The notes beneath the pieces were generated by a model that was given only the letters and a program-made list of their open reading frames with translations, was not told where the DNA came from and did not search any database. A program made the translations under genes and the position numbers. From assembly GCA_016722045.1 (NCBI GenBank), contig JADKGY010000006.1, forward strand, positions 62,001 through 126,000: DNA of 64,000 nucleotides, written 5' to 3'. This DNA is from Candidatus Opimibacter skivensis (GTDB taxonomy: Bacteria > Bacteroidota > Bacteroidia > Chitinophagales > Saprospiraceae). Shown here one piece after another: positions 43,302 through 53,181 of the stretch. How positions within the stretch are numbered: position 1 is the stretch's first letter; each line of letters starts with the position of its first letter.

Positions 43302-45032
43302 TTATTCCCTTAGCACGGAGAACGTTCCTGTAAATGGATATTCAACATTTCCATTGTTCGGTCCTGTAGTCACTATGCCACTAACATTACCAAGTATATA
43401 ATCTCCTGGACCTCCATAGTATGTGACTTCTATGGTCAGCACTGCATCAGACCGATATACATATGTGTTTGTGCCGGGCAATTCAAAAGCCATCTCACAA
43501 GCTTGTGTCGTATATGTACCGGGAGCCGTAGCATCAAAACCAGCATAGAAATATTTGAAGCCGGTCTGTGTACTATCAGAGGCATTGATAGTATTGTGTA
43601 TCGTCTGAATGCTTACAGTCGGCAATAAAAATACAACGTGATCAGCATATCCGGTTACTTCAACATCGATGAATTCATTGATCGCCTCACAAACCGTAAT
43701 TGTACCTGCATTGATGACAGGAGCGTATGCAAATGTTAGTGGGAGACTTTGTTTGACAGCCGCTACATCCAAGGCGGTAACTGTAGCATCACTTTCATTA
43801 CAATTTATCACTGTCAGATCAAACGTACCTGTCGTTGCGTCTGTGGCTGTAAAATAGTTTACATCGTTGACTCGGATTTTAGTATAACCGTTAGTAACAG
43901 GTTCCCCATCACAATTGACTGCAGTACCATTGATATTAGTCAGAGCAAGAGTACTCGAAGGTATGGTATATGGCCCTGTCATCGTTGAATCTGAAAATGG
44001 ACCTATTTGTTGTGAAAAGATTGTCTCTCCGCAAGGTGAGAAAACCTCCATGAGTAATAACTCATCAGCAGCTACCAACCCACAGACTATACCGGCTTCA
44101 TTCGTAAACGCACATTTCGTGGTGGCGAGACTAATGATCGAAATACAGACCGGGACTGAACTTGCAGGACTTCCATCTTCATACAAAAATGTTGCTCCCC
44201 ATTTAACAGCCGGGAACCATGCATCATAATTCCAATAACTAAAGTGTCCGACTTGTGCAACATATGTATTGCCTTCTAACGTAGCCTGGCCTTGTTCTTT
44301 CCAGTAGCCGGTCGATTCATCAAAATACCACATAGGTATAGTTGAGGGTGCATTACTTATCATTGTTGCAGGAATACTCATTCTGATTTCTACTTTGGAT
44401 CCGCTTTTGACCTGCAATAAATCACCTGTTAAAGATCTCATCTCAACTGCGACCATACCCATACTGGCGAGACTGCCCCGGTCTCCGTTTTCTTTATCAC
44501 CTACAAGATCACCCGGCATTTTATACGACAAGTTCGGATCACCCGCATGCAAAGGTTGAGCAGAAATCGATACAGTTCCATTGTATTCATTTCCATTTCG
44601 ATCCACTATTGCATTTTCCGGAAATTCTAATGTAGTACCATCTGTAAGATTTACTATTCCTCCATTCGCTGATTGCATTGAACCAATCGCATTGAATGGA
44701 AGTAAAATAATCTTTACCAATTCAGTGTGATTGACCATCGGATAAAATCGTCTTGACCCATGAAAAAATCCGGATTTAACTGCTGTCACATAGGTGGATT
44801 TCTCCATCGTTACATCTTTGAGGTATACTACCCCATCTCCATTCGTGTAGGCCACTTCATTGCCAATACTTATCTCAACCCCTTCCTGTGGTAAACCATT
44901 CACATCCCTGACTTCTACAAATGCTGATGAATTGAATTTAACAGCATTTGGATCCGGAACGAATGTCTCTGTATCCTTGCATCTCACGATAACAAGGGCC
45001 ATCATCATAAATAATAAAATTCTTGTTGCCAT
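43302..45032 (-). CDS. Large beta-rich lipoprotein
   Basis: A 576-residue lipoprotein (LFMMMALVIVRC). The first domain is a carboxypeptidase-regulatory-like fold (AFVEVRDVNGLPQEGVEISI ... GDGVVYLKDV). A long region resembles other Bacteroidota surface lipoproteins with a ZU5-like or adhesion-like domain: GIVNLTDGTTLEFPENAIVD, NGNEYNGTVSISAQPL, MWYFDESTGYWKEQGQATLE and HFSYWNYD. The C-terminal half is beta-rich and unassigned. Likely outer-membrane exposed; role unknown. Confidence 0.75.
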   Translation of the reverse strand: MATRILLFMMMALVIVRCKDTETFVPDPNAVKFNSSAFVEVRDVNGLPQEGVEISIGNEVAYTNGDGVVYLKDVTMEKSTYVTAVKSGFFHGSRRFYPMVNHTELVKIILLPFNAIGSMQSANGGIVNLTDGTTLEFPENAIVDRNGNEYNGTVSISAQPLHAGDPNLSYKMPGDLVGDKENGDRGSLASMGMVAVEMRSLTGDLLQVKSGSKVEIRMSIPATMISNAPSTIPMWYFDESTGYWKEQGQATLEGNTYVAQVGHFSYWNYDAWFPAVKWGATFLYEDGSPASSVPVCISIISLATTKCAFTNEAGIVCGLVAADELLLMEVFSPCGETIFSQQIGPFSDSTMTGPYTIPSSTLALTNINGTAVNCDGEPVTNGYTKIRVNDVNYFTATDATTGTFDLTVINCNESDATVTALDVAAVKQSLPLTFAYAPVINAGTITVCEAINEFIDVEVTGYADHVVFLLPTVSIQTIHNTINASDSTQTGFKYFYAGFDATAPGTYTTQACEMAFELPGTNTYVYRSDAVLTIEVTYYGGPGDYILGNVSGIVTTGPNNGNVEYPFTGTFSVLRE

Positions 45033-45110
45033 TTCTTTACTTTTTCTTGTTTGTAGAGTAGAGATGCCAAAAAGAACGAAAACGCTGTCTGATCAAATTT
45101 TTTTTGCTCA

Positions 45111-45129
45111 GACAGGGGCAAGCCCTGTC
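45111..45129. repeat. GACAGGG-GCAAG-CCCTGTC palindrome (copy 2)
   Basis: Identical to 14924-14942, again followed by AATACTATTCACTATTCAC. It lies upstream of the thioredoxin gene. Confidence 0.85.
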
Positions 45130-45224
45130 AATACTATTCACTATTCACAATTGACTATTCACTAAAAGGATGTGCTCTGTAGTCCTTACCTTAGCCTCCG
45201 CCTTAGCTTTAGCCTTTTACGCCA

Positions 45225-45521
45225 ATGTCCGCATTCAGTGATAAAATAAATTCCGACAAGCCTACCCTCGTTGATTTTCACGCAGTCTGGTGCGGTCCGT
45301 GCAAAATGCAGGAACCCATATTGAAATCGGCACATAAAAAGTTCGCTGATAAAGTTTCATTTTTGAAAGTAGATATTGACAAAAATCCAAATGCTGCTGC
45401 TGCTTATCAGATCAGAGGTGTTCCGACATTAATTCTGTTTAAAAAGGGAGAAATAAAATGGCGCCATTCAGGCGTGGTGAGTGAGCAAGTCCTTTCACAA
45501 GAGTTAACCCGGTATAGTTAA
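45225..45521 (+). CDS. Thioredoxin
   Basis: A 98-residue cytoplasmic thioredoxin with the active site WCGPC (Cys 23 and 26), KVDIDKNPNAAAAYQIRGVP containing the cis-Pro loop (GVPT), and a normal fold length. It starts the two-gene unit with the amidohydrolase, whose ATG lies one base beyond its stop. Confidence 0.95.
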   Translation: MSAFSDKINSDKPTLVDFHAVWCGPCKMQEPILKSAHKKFADKVSFLKVDIDKNPNAAAAYQIRGVPTLILFKKGEIKWRHSGVVSEQVLSQELTRYS

Positions 45522-45522
45522 T

Positions 45523-46950
45523 ATGTACAAATTAAAATTTACATTTCTCCTCATTCTGTTGACAAATGTTTCAATACTATTGTCCCAGAATTTTTCTGAC
45601 AATGTCAAACCGTTTATCGCCATCAAAGAAACGGTCTTTGCTATCACAAATGTTACTGTTGTAGATGGTACAGGTGGTGCGCCGCAAAACAACATGACCG
45701 TCATGGTTAAAAATGGAAAGATCTCCTATGTGGGTCCTTCAGATAAGATTTCAATTGCAAAGGGAACGTTCACGATCGATGGCGCCGGGCAGACACTGAT
45801 CCCCGGTTTCGTGATGCTACACGAACATATGTTTTACACAAAGCCATTCGAAGATGAATTCAACATCGTCAATATGACGAATACATTTCCACGTATGTAC
45901 CTCGCCGGAGGCGCGACGTCTATCCGTACAGGTGGAAGCGTATCCCCATTCACAGATTTAAATATCAATAAGCTTATCAAAGAAGGCAAAATGATAGGTC
46001 CAAAAATGGATGTCACCGGACCTTTCATTGAAAGAGAAAATAATTTCAGTATCCCCCAACTTCCTATCCTGCCCGCTGGTCAGGCACCGGGACCAATGGT
46101 TGATTACTGGGCAAACCTGGGCTGCACTTCTTTCAAAGCCTATATGAACCTATCAAGAGAAGATTTGAAAGAAACACTTGAACATGCGCATGCAAGAGGA
46201 ATGAAAGTGACGGGTCACCTGTGTTCAATAAGTTATCACGAGGCTGCAGAATTAGGTATTGATGATCTTGAACATGGGTTTATGGTTTGCAGTGATTTTA
46301 ATAAAGATCGCACCGAAGATCATTGTGATTACAGGAAGGCTTGGTCTGGGCTCATGGCTTTGGATAAGGATGCTCCTGCTATGGACAGCCTCATGAAATT
46401 TCTGATAAAAAAAGATGTTGCAGTGACCACGACACTTCCTGTTTTTGCACCTCTGAAAAATTATGAATTAATTCCGGGTGGAGGCGAACAGGCTCTTCAT
46501 CCCGATATTTTGGAAGAAGTCAAAAAATATTCCGCCGGAGATGCCAAAAGTGATTCAATCGACAATATCATGTTTACGAAAGAATTATACTGGATCAAAA
46601 AGTTTTTTCACTTGGGTGGAAAATTGGTCGTTGGAACAGATCCAACGGGATCAGGAAGAACGATAGCAGGATATGCTAATATATGGACACTTGAAACACT
46701 GATTAAATCGGGTTTTACGACTTCAGAAGCCGTAATGCTATGTAGCCTTAAAGGTGCTGAATACCTGAGAAAACAATTTGATACCGGCAGTATCGAAAAA
46801 GGCAAAGCTGCTGATTTAATTCTGATGGATGGAAATCTGACTATAGACCCCGGGAGTATCCGGCACATCCGATATGTGTTCAAGGATGGAATCGGCTATG
46901 ATTCGAAAGCCATATTTGATTCTGTGAAAGGAAAAGTGGGACTATATTAA
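45523..46950 (+). CDS. Secreted amidohydrolase-family enzyme
   Basis: A 475-residue metal-dependent hydrolase with a signal peptide (FTFLLILLTNVSILLSQ). Amidohydrolase features: VTVVDGTGGAPQNNMTVMVK, LIPGFVMLHEHMF (HxH-type HEH), MKVTGHLCSISYHEA, DDLEHGFM, VGTDPTGSG (catalytic Asp) and GSIEKGKAADLILMDG. Resembles imidazolonepropionase- or prolidase-like periplasmic members. Specific substrate unknown. Confidence 0.88.
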   Translation: MYKLKFTFLLILLTNVSILLSQNFSDNVKPFIAIKETVFAITNVTVVDGTGGAPQNNMTVMVKNGKISYVGPSDKISIAKGTFTIDGAGQTLIPGFVMLHEHMFYTKPFEDEFNIVNMTNTFPRMYLAGGATSIRTGGSVSPFTDLNINKLIKEGKMIGPKMDVTGPFIERENNFSIPQLPILPAGQAPGPMVDYWANLGCTSFKAYMNLSREDLKETLEHAHARGMKVTGHLCSISYHEAAELGIDDLEHGFMVCSDFNKDRTEDHCDYRKAWSGLMALDKDAPAMDSLMKFLIKKDVAVTTTLPVFAPLKNYELIPGGGEQALHPDILEEVKKYSAGDAKSDSIDNIMFTKELYWIKKFFHLGGKLVVGTDPTGSGRTIAGYANIWTLETLIKSGFTTSEAVMLCSLKGAEYLRKQFDTGSIEKGKAADLILMDGNLTIDPGSIRHIRYVFKDGIGYDSKAIFDSVKGKVGLY

Positions 46951-47044
46951 AAATAAAATATCTTGTCAAAATTAATGACACAGATCATCACCATGACAGG
47001 ACACCTTATTCAATCAATAAATTTTAAACAACCAAGTCTTTAAC

Positions 47045-47536
47045 ATGAAAGAAAATCTATTTTATATGTTTTGCATTGGCATTTTTATCATGGCCTGTAA
47101 TAGCAAATCCACAGATCCATCAAAAAATGATGCCAAAGAAACTCCTGCTGAAGAAGTCAAAACTGACAAACCTGCCAGCCAGGGCAAGGAAGCTGAATGT
47201 TACAGATATTTCGGCAATAAAGACTCCATATATCTTCAACTCAGTGAAGTCTATGGAATGATGACAGGAATGTTACTCATCAAAAACTACCAGAAGGATC
47301 AAAACCTGGGCACACTGCAGGGCAAAATGATGGGTGACATGCTTCTGGCAGAATATACATTTAAGTCCGAAGGCAAGATGTCAGTACGCCAGGTCGCGTT
47401 CAGGAAAAAAGGTGATGCCTACATCGAAGGATTTGGAGATGTACAGGATGTCAACGGCAAGACAATCTTTAAAGACCCAAAGACATTGAAATTTGATGAA
47501 TCAAGAGTCTTCAGTAAAGTACCATGCAAAAATTGA
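47045..47536 (+). CDS. Lipoprotein of unknown function
   Basis: A 163-residue lipoprotein (FCIGIFIMAC) with a Lys/Glu-rich linker, then a compact beta domain: ECYRYFGNKDSIYLQLSEVY, MTGMLLIKNYQKDQNLGTLQ, AEYTFKSEGKMSVRQVAFRK. This resembles small Bacteroidota lipoproteins of unassigned function. The next gene begins 5 bases after its stop. Confidence 0.75.
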   Translation: MKENLFYMFCIGIFIMACNSKSTDPSKNDAKETPAEEVKTDKPASQGKEAECYRYFGNKDSIYLQLSEVYGMMTGMLLIKNYQKDQNLGTLQGKMMGDMLLAEYTFKSEGKMSVRQVAFRKKGDAYIEGFGDVQDVNGKTIFKDPKTLKFDESRVFSKVPCKN

Positions 47537-47541
47537 TACCC

Positions 47542-48042
47542 ATGTCAAAGAAAATATTATCCATATCTATTCAAAGTATACTATCCGTGTTTCTGATATT
47601 CTCCATGGTGAGCTGTGGACAAAAATCAACCGTACTTTCTGTAAAAGAAAATGAGGCAATTATTGACACCATCAGGCATACATTGACCCTCTACTATGAG
47701 GATATCAAAAAAGATGGTTTAACTGCTGAGTTCAAATACCTTGATCACTCTGCTGAATTTTATTGGGCACCCCCGGGCTTTAATGCTCCGATCTCATACG
47801 ATCAGGTAGAAAAGGGAGTGATGCAAAATGCAGCAAAATTCAAGTCTGTAGAGAATTCCTGGCTTAGTCTCCGGATAGATCCATTGACTCCTGAACTTGC
47901 GTCATATACCGGCACTATCCACTCTATAGCCACGGATACTACCGGGCAGATAGGTGACTATAAGCTTATCGAGACCGGCCTCATGATTAAACGGAATGAT
48001 GGTTGGAAATTATTTCGGGGACAGACATCTGTTTTACCCTAA
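47542..48042 (+). CDS. SnoaL/NTF2-like lipoprotein
   Basis: About 166 residues from the ATG at 47542; an earlier ATG (47524) overlaps the preceding gene and is less attractive. Lipobox MVSC, then an NTF2-like domain: EAIIDTIRHTLTLYYEDIKK, SAEFYWAPPG, LMIKRNDGWKLFRGQTS. Possibly works with the adjacent lipoprotein; function not known. Confidence 0.8.
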   Translation: MSKKILSISIQSILSVFLIFSMVSCGQKSTVLSVKENEAIIDTIRHTLTLYYEDIKKDGLTAEFKYLDHSAEFYWAPPGFNAPISYDQVEKGVMQNAAKFKSVENSWLSLRIDPLTPELASYTGTIHSIATDTTGQIGDYKLIETGLMIKRNDGWKLFRGQTSVLP

Positions 48043-48093
48043 AAATATCCTGAGCCTTACTATCACAGAATAATTATGCACTAAAGCTGTAGG

Positions 48094-49386
48094 TTAGAGA
48101 TTCAATAATAAAAACCCTAACATCGCCGCCAGGAATATAAGGCCATAGCCGATATAAATATATTTGCGAAATTCCGGACTTCCATTCCAAAGGGCAATCA
48201 CGATTTTCACTATAGTGTTGCTGATTGTGGCCACAAGAATTGCGTTCTGAGCAGTCAGCATTGAAATGGACACATTAGCAAGTTTCAATACAGAGATTGT
48301 GATAGCATCCACTTCTGATAATCCCGCGATGCCACTGGAAATATAGATTCCCTTTTCGCCAAAATATTCATTGGCATAGGCGACAATAAATAATACGGCG
48401 ACAAATAATAATCCAAAAAATAAGGCGGTGACTAAGTTCAATGGTTTTCCTAAAGGTATTCCCGCTTCAACTTTCGGTTTCCTTTTATCCAAAAAATAAA
48501 AATATAAAGTCACACTTATTGTCGTGAGAAACAAAACGCCAAAGGGTATAATTAATCCGGGAGCCAGTGATTCGTTAAAAATAAAAACCCATATCATCAC
48601 CCGAATGACCATTATCGTAGAGGCCGCAAAAATAGCTGTTGCGCAACTTGATGATAATACGGGTTGCTCTTTGCTTTTCTTCGAAAATACCCAGGTCACC
48701 ATTGTACTCGATACCAGTCCGCCGATGATACCGGTCAGTAATATTCCTCTCCCCGCTCCAAAAATGCGCATCAATACATAGCCAAGAAAACCCAGACCGG
48801 AAATCAGAATAATGACCCAACCTATATCATGGGGATTGAAAATATTAAAAGGGCCATATGTCGCATCAGGCAGAAAAGGAAATATCAACAAAGCAATAAC
48901 AACGAAGCGAATGAAAGCAAACAATTCTTCATTAGTTATTTTTCCAATTAAAAATTGCAGTCTGGGTTTAGAAGATAACAACACGACCACGATGACCATG
49001 ATCATCAGGCTCAATTCGACATACCCAAGAAAAGTCAAACCACCCAAAAGCACAGCGAGAATGGCTGTCACCTCAGATGTTCCTCCTATCTCTCCTCTCG
49101 TGGCTGTAATCCAGTATGAAATCCCGATTAAAATAATAGCTCCAAAAAGTACAACGCTGAAAATCCATGGGGAAATTAAAAAACTCAATCCTGCTCCTAT
49201 AAAACCTACAAGGGTCAAAATGATAAACGTGCGAATACCTGCGAAAATACTTTCCTTACTGATGATCGCCTCATGTTCTCTTTCAAGACCGATCAACAAT
49301 CCTATACCTGTCGCCACAAGGAGCCTGATGATAAATTCCATTTGGGTCAGATGAAATTGGGGCGTATCTATGATATATGATTCCAT
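48094..49386 (-). CDS. MgtC/DUF4010 membrane protein
   Basis: A 430-residue membrane protein with about 12 helices. The first 130 residues match MgtC/SapB (FIIRLLVATGIGLLIGLERE, AGIRTFIILTLVGFIGAGLS, GGTSEVTAILAVLLGGLTFL); the remainder is DUF4010 (AGRGILLTGIIGGLVSSTMV, GLSEVDAITISVLKLA). MgtC-like proteins are linked to magnesium stress, but the two-domain form is uncharacterised. It is divergent from the P-type ATPase gene, sharing a 284-base control region. Confidence 0.87.
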   Translation of the reverse strand: MESYIIDTPQFHLTQMEFIIRLLVATGIGLLIGLEREHEAIISKESIFAGIRTFIILTLVGFIGAGLSFLISPWIFSVVLFGAIILIGISYWITATRGEIGGTSEVTAILAVLLGGLTFLGYVELSLMIMVIVVVLLSSKPRLQFLIGKITNEELFAFIRFVVIALLIFPFLPDATYGPFNIFNPHDIGWVIILISGLGFLGYVLMRIFGAGRGILLTGIIGGLVSSTMVTWVFSKKSKEQPVLSSSCATAIFAASTIMVIRVMIWVFIFNESLAPGLIIPFGVLFLTTISVTLYFYFLDKRKPKVEAGIPLGKPLNLVTALFFGLLFVAVLFIVAYANEYFGEKGIYISSGIAGLSEVDAITISVLKLANVSISMLTAQNAILVATISNTIVKIVIALWNGSPEFRKYIYIGYGLIFLAAMLGFLLLNL

Positions 49387-49670
49387 CTTTCTTAGGTATT
49401 CTTTTCTTTTGATACTTCAACTACAGGAGATAAATCGTAAGGCAATAGTTGTACCACTGTTAAGGTAAGTAAACAATACTAAATAGCCTTAGGGAATATA
49501 AATCTTAATCACTCTGGAATTCCTTTTAAAGGAAAAAATAATTATCCCAACCATTTCTCATTCGAAATGTTTCCATATTGATATAGTCATTCGAAATAAT
49601 ATGCCGTCACGATAATAAGCTTCAGTCGATGGTAAAGACATCAATAAAAAGAAATTAAATCACCATTTGA
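49387..49670. other. Divergent control region between MgtC-like and P-type ATPase genes
   Basis: Holds TTCCTTTTAAAGGAA (49520-49534, perfect dyad), a direct repeat CATTCGAAAT (about 49559 and 49588), and TTGAT-ATA-GTCAT (49578-49590), which has the half-sites of the stress-island box but with a 3-base spacer. No gene. Confidence 0.5.
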
Positions 49671-52181
49671 ATGCCAACAATGTCAACATCTTCACATAAG
49701 GGTCTCACGGGAACAGAAGTAAATGCAAGTCGACAGCAGCATGGCTCTAATATTGCCCAAATGGTCAAGCCTCATGTACTGCTGCATACACTAAAAGAAA
49801 TAGTGTTGCAGCCCATGATACTGTTGCTCATCTGTGCAGCTTCGGTATATTTTATTTTAGGCCAGTCGAAGGAGGCCTTCATCATGTTGTTTGCCATTGC
49901 CATCGTCACCGGCATCTCTATATACCAGGAAAATAAGAGCCGCAGTGCTATCAATGCTTTGCGAAAATTATCATCCCCCCAGGCCAAAGTGATACGTGAT
50001 GGCCAAAAAATCACTATACCGACAGGCGAAATTGTCATTGATGACCTGATCGTCATTGAGGATGGTAATGTAGTACCAGCTGACGCTGAAATCATCGAAG
50101 CTCATGACTTTACTGTCAATGAAGGCATTCTGACTGGTGAGTCCCTGCCCGTTTTTAAAAACCAGACACCTCCTGAAAACATTATTTTCCAGGGAACAAT
50201 GGTCATGACCGGATCCGGCATCGCAAAAGTCACCGCCATTGGTTCACAGACATCCTTTGGTAAAATTGGTCAATCTCTCCAGGAGATCGAAATAACGAAG
50301 ACACCCTTACAGATCCAGATTGAAAATTTTGTAACCAAAATGGCATGGACAGGAGCAGGCGCGTTTTTACTTGTCTGGGGGGTTAATTATTACCTGTCAA
50401 AAGACCTACTGCATGGCTTATTACATGGACTGACGATGGCGATGTCAGTCATTCCGGAAGAAATACCTGTAGCCTTCAGCACCTTCATGGCCCTGGGTGC
50501 CTACCAACTTTACAAACGAAAAGTAATCACCCGAAGCACACATACCGTAGAAGCATTAGGAGCAGCGTCTGTGATCTGTACTGATAAAACAGGTACGCTC
50601 ACGGAAAACAGCATGAAGCTGACAGCAATATATGATTTTACGAATGACAAAACTTATGATTACTCTTCTGCAGCATCGCCATTCAATATCGTTCTTGAAT
50701 ATGCGATGTGGGCATCAGAAATAATTCCGTTTGATGCCATGGAGAAAGCGATACATGAGTTGTATACATCATCGGTACCATCCGACAAGCGTCCTGATTA
50801 TGCACTTGTGCATGAATATCCGCTCAGTGGTAATCCACCGATCATGACACATGTCTTCAGCGATCACAAATCGAGTCCTATCATTGCCGTCAAAGGAAGT
50901 ATAGAAGGCGTATTAAAACAATGCAAACTGACTGCCGAACAAATCCAGAGGATACTGGATAAAACCAGCGCCCTCGCTTCGAAAGGCTACAGGGTGTTAG
51001 GCGTTGCAAAATCAAATTCGGATATCAAAAACCTGCCGCATTCACAGCACGATTTTGTTTTTGACTTTCTGGGCTTGCTTGCTTTCAATGATCCCCCAAA
51101 GAAAAACATTCAATTGGTCCTCGAACAATTTTATGATGCAGGCGTGAAGGTGAAAATGATAACAGGTGATTATACAGAGACAGTGGTGGCTTTAGGTGAT
51201 CAGATACATTTCAAAGGTAGTTCTGTAGTCATGACGGGAACTGAAGTCATGAAAATGAATCAACCGGAGCTTCTTAAAAAAGTTGAAGATGTGAATATTT
51301 TCTCCCGCATGTTTCCTGAAGCCAAATTAAAAGTCATTGAAGCATTGAAAGCCAATGGAGAGATAGTAGCGATGACTGGCGATGGTGTCAATGACGGACC
51401 TGCCCTGAAAGCATCCCACATCGGAATTGCTATGGGGTTAAGAGGCAGTGAAATCGCCAAACAAGCGGCATCACTAGTCCTGATGGACGATGATCTGATC
51501 CATATGGTTGAAGCTATTGCACTGGGCAGACGCATTTATGAAAATCTGAAAAAAGCCCTGCAATACATCATATCGATTCATATTCCGATCATCCTGATCA
51601 TCACCATACCACTCCTTCTTTCCTGGACATTCAAAGATTTCTTCTTACCCATCCATGTTATTTTTCTGGAATTGATCATGGGTCCGACGTGCTCCATCGT
51701 ATTTGCAAAAGAACCGATCGAAGCAAACTCCATGCAAAAACCGCCACGCAAGATGACCACTTCATTGTTTGGCCTTTCAGAACTTTCTTTAAGTATTGTT
51801 CAGGGCCTGATGATTACGCTTTCCTGTCTTGGTCTTGGCTATTATTATATGCAGATTGGTCACAATGAAACAGATATACGAACGCTCATTTACGCAACAC
51901 TTATATTTTCCAATATATTTCTCACACTCGTTAACAGGTCTTTTTACTTCTCTGTCATCACTACGCTCAAATATAAAAATTCCCTTTTGCCATTTATTCT
52001 GATTGCATCCCTGGGTGTATTCTTTCTTTCTATTTACGTTGAACCTGTGCGGAATTTATTTCAATTTTCGGTGTTAAATACCCGTGACTTAGTGCTGTCG
52101 ATGGCCATTGCTTTCGCAGGTGTCATGTGGATTGAAATCTACAAGTGGATCAAACGCAGCCACAAGACTTTGGAAAGTTAA
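49671..52181 (+). CDS. P-type cation-translocating ATPase (P2-like)
   Basis: An 836-residue pump. Actuator TGES (155-158), phosphorylation motif DKTGTLT (Asp 305), hinge TGDGVNDGPALK, and ten or so hydrophobic helices; helix 4 carries PEEIP (262-266). The overall layout is that of Ca/Mg-type P2 pumps, but the PEEIP site differs from PEGLP, so the ion is uncertain. In the mycobacterial DosR regulon a CtpF pump plays a comparable place. The gene is divergent from the MgtC-like gene. Confidence 0.9.
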   Translation: MPTMSTSSHKGLTGTEVNASRQQHGSNIAQMVKPHVLLHTLKEIVLQPMILLLICAASVYFILGQSKEAFIMLFAIAIVTGISIYQENKSRSAINALRKLSSPQAKVIRDGQKITIPTGEIVIDDLIVIEDGNVVPADAEIIEAHDFTVNEGILTGESLPVFKNQTPPENIIFQGTMVMTGSGIAKVTAIGSQTSFGKIGQSLQEIEITKTPLQIQIENFVTKMAWTGAGAFLLVWGVNYYLSKDLLHGLLHGLTMAMSVIPEEIPVAFSTFMALGAYQLYKRKVITRSTHTVEALGAASVICTDKTGTLTENSMKLTAIYDFTNDKTYDYSSAASPFNIVLEYAMWASEIIPFDAMEKAIHELYTSSVPSDKRPDYALVHEYPLSGNPPIMTHVFSDHKSSPIIAVKGSIEGVLKQCKLTAEQIQRILDKTSALASKGYRVLGVAKSNSDIKNLPHSQHDFVFDFLGLLAFNDPPKKNIQLVLEQFYDAGVKVKMITGDYTETVVALGDQIHFKGSSVVMTGTEVMKMNQPELLKKVEDVNIFSRMFPEAKLKVIEALKANGEIVAMTGDGVNDGPALKASHIGIAMGLRGSEIAKQAASLVLMDDDLIHMVEAIALGRRIYENLKKALQYIISIHIPIILIITIPLLLSWTFKDFFLPIHVIFLELIMGPTCSIVFAKEPIEANSMQKPPRKMTTSLFGLSELSLSIVQGLMITLSCLGLGYYYMQIGHNETDIRTLIYATLIFSNIFLTLVNRSFYFSVITTLKYKNSLLPFILIASLGVFFLSIYVEPVRNLFQFSVLNTRDLVLSMAIAFAGVMWIEIYKWIKRSHKTLES

Positions 52182-52208
52182 ACTTTGAAATAGATATCAC
52201 TGAAGCCT

Positions 52209-52222
52209 ATGACATGGATCAT
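52209..52222. promoter_or_regulatory. FNR/CRP-like box upstream of 52268 gene
   Basis: ATGAC-ATGG-ATCAT, reverse complement ATGAT-CCAT-GTCAT, the same half-sites as 55056-55069. It ends 22 bases before a -7-like TAAAATTG. Confidence 0.55.
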
Positions 52223-52244
52223 TTAATTTTTATTCCCGATTTAC

Positions 52245-52252
52245 TAAAATTG
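52245..52252 (+). promoter_or_regulatory. -7-like element for 52268 gene
   Basis: TAAAATTG, one mismatch to TAnnTTTG, 22 bases after the FNR/CRP-like box and 16 bases before the GTG start. Confidence 0.4.
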
Positions 52253-52267
52253 TCTTTCAATATCTGA

Positions 52268-53095
52268 GTGGTGCAGCAAAAAAAATCTCTTGTCTATTTA
52301 TATCTATCGTTACCTCTCGTACTTGTCATGTCGATGACCAGCAGTATTGGATTCTATACGCCCGGATTTTATGCACGCGAGACCCTCAATTGGGCGACCC
52401 AATCACTTGGCCAGGATATGATTGATTTATATTTAGTGGCCCCTATCCTTTTGGTCAGTTCAATATTATCATGGAAAGGAAATAATACTGCAGTATATAT
52501 TTGGGCAGGTACAAATCTTTTCCTGGTATACACATTTTGTATTTATTGTTTCGATGTTCATTTCAATTCGATGTTCATTTTCTATTGTATCAATCTCGGA
52601 TTGGCCTTTTATTCTTTGCTCTTTTTTGTTTACACTCAGGTTAAAACACCCGCTCGTATTCAGGTCAATAATTTAGTACTCACCAATATAATCGGAATAT
52701 ACTTTATCCTTATCAGCATTTGTTTTTATTTCCTCTGGCTTTCAGACATCATCCCGGCGATTGTCGCGCACAAAGTGCCTGCAAGTCTTCTTGAAGTGGG
52801 CCTGCCAACAAATGCAGTCCATGTAATCGATCTTGCGGTTTTTCTTCCGGGCATGTTTATCACCGGCATATTGTTACTGCGAAAAAAAACATTAGCATTT
52901 ATTCTTGCCCCTGTCTCCCTGGTGTTTTTTATTTTAATGAATATCACCATTGGTGGCCTGATCATCATGATGTCTCGGAAAGGAATCGAAGCTTCAATGG
53001 CCGTCGCAATAGCCATGGGCTTTTTAGCATTTTTCAGTTTGATCCTTCTAATCCTGTATGCTATGCAGATGAAAAAAAATACAGAATACTCCTGA
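52268..53095 (+). CDS. Seven-helix membrane protein, unknown function
   Basis: A 275-residue protein with about seven or eight hydrophobic helices starting at a GTG (adjacent GTG codon also possible). No family is recognised. Helices include LYLSLPLVLVMSMTSSIGFY, LVAPILLVSSILSW, IFYCINLGLAFYSLLFFVYT and FILAPVSLVFFILMNITIGG. It lies 86 bases after the P-type ATPase and has its own FNR/CRP-like box, so it may be part of the stress island regulon. Confidence 0.75.
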   Translation: MVQQKKSLVYLYLSLPLVLVMSMTSSIGFYTPGFYARETLNWATQSLGQDMIDLYLVAPILLVSSILSWKGNNTAVYIWAGTNLFLVYTFCIYCFDVHFNSMFIFYCINLGLAFYSLLFFVYTQVKTPARIQVNNLVLTNIIGIYFILISICFYFLWLSDIIPAIVAHKVPASLLEVGLPTNAVHVIDLAVFLPGMFITGILLLRKKTLAFILAPVSLVFFILMNITIGGLIIMMSRKGIEASMAVAIAMGFLAFFSLILLILYAMQMKKNTEYS

Positions 53096-53181
53096 GCGAT
53101 GATTTCAATGCGCAGCCCAATGCTGATTGTTATGCTTAAAAGTTGAACTAACGGAGTTGAAAATTGATTTTGTGCGGATTC

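Noticed and set aside
49578..49590. TTGAT-ATA-GTCAT as a fifth island box controlling the P-type ATPase
   Set aside because: Half-sites match but the spacer is 3 rather than 4 and no -7 element lies at 22-23 bases; kept only as a weak note.
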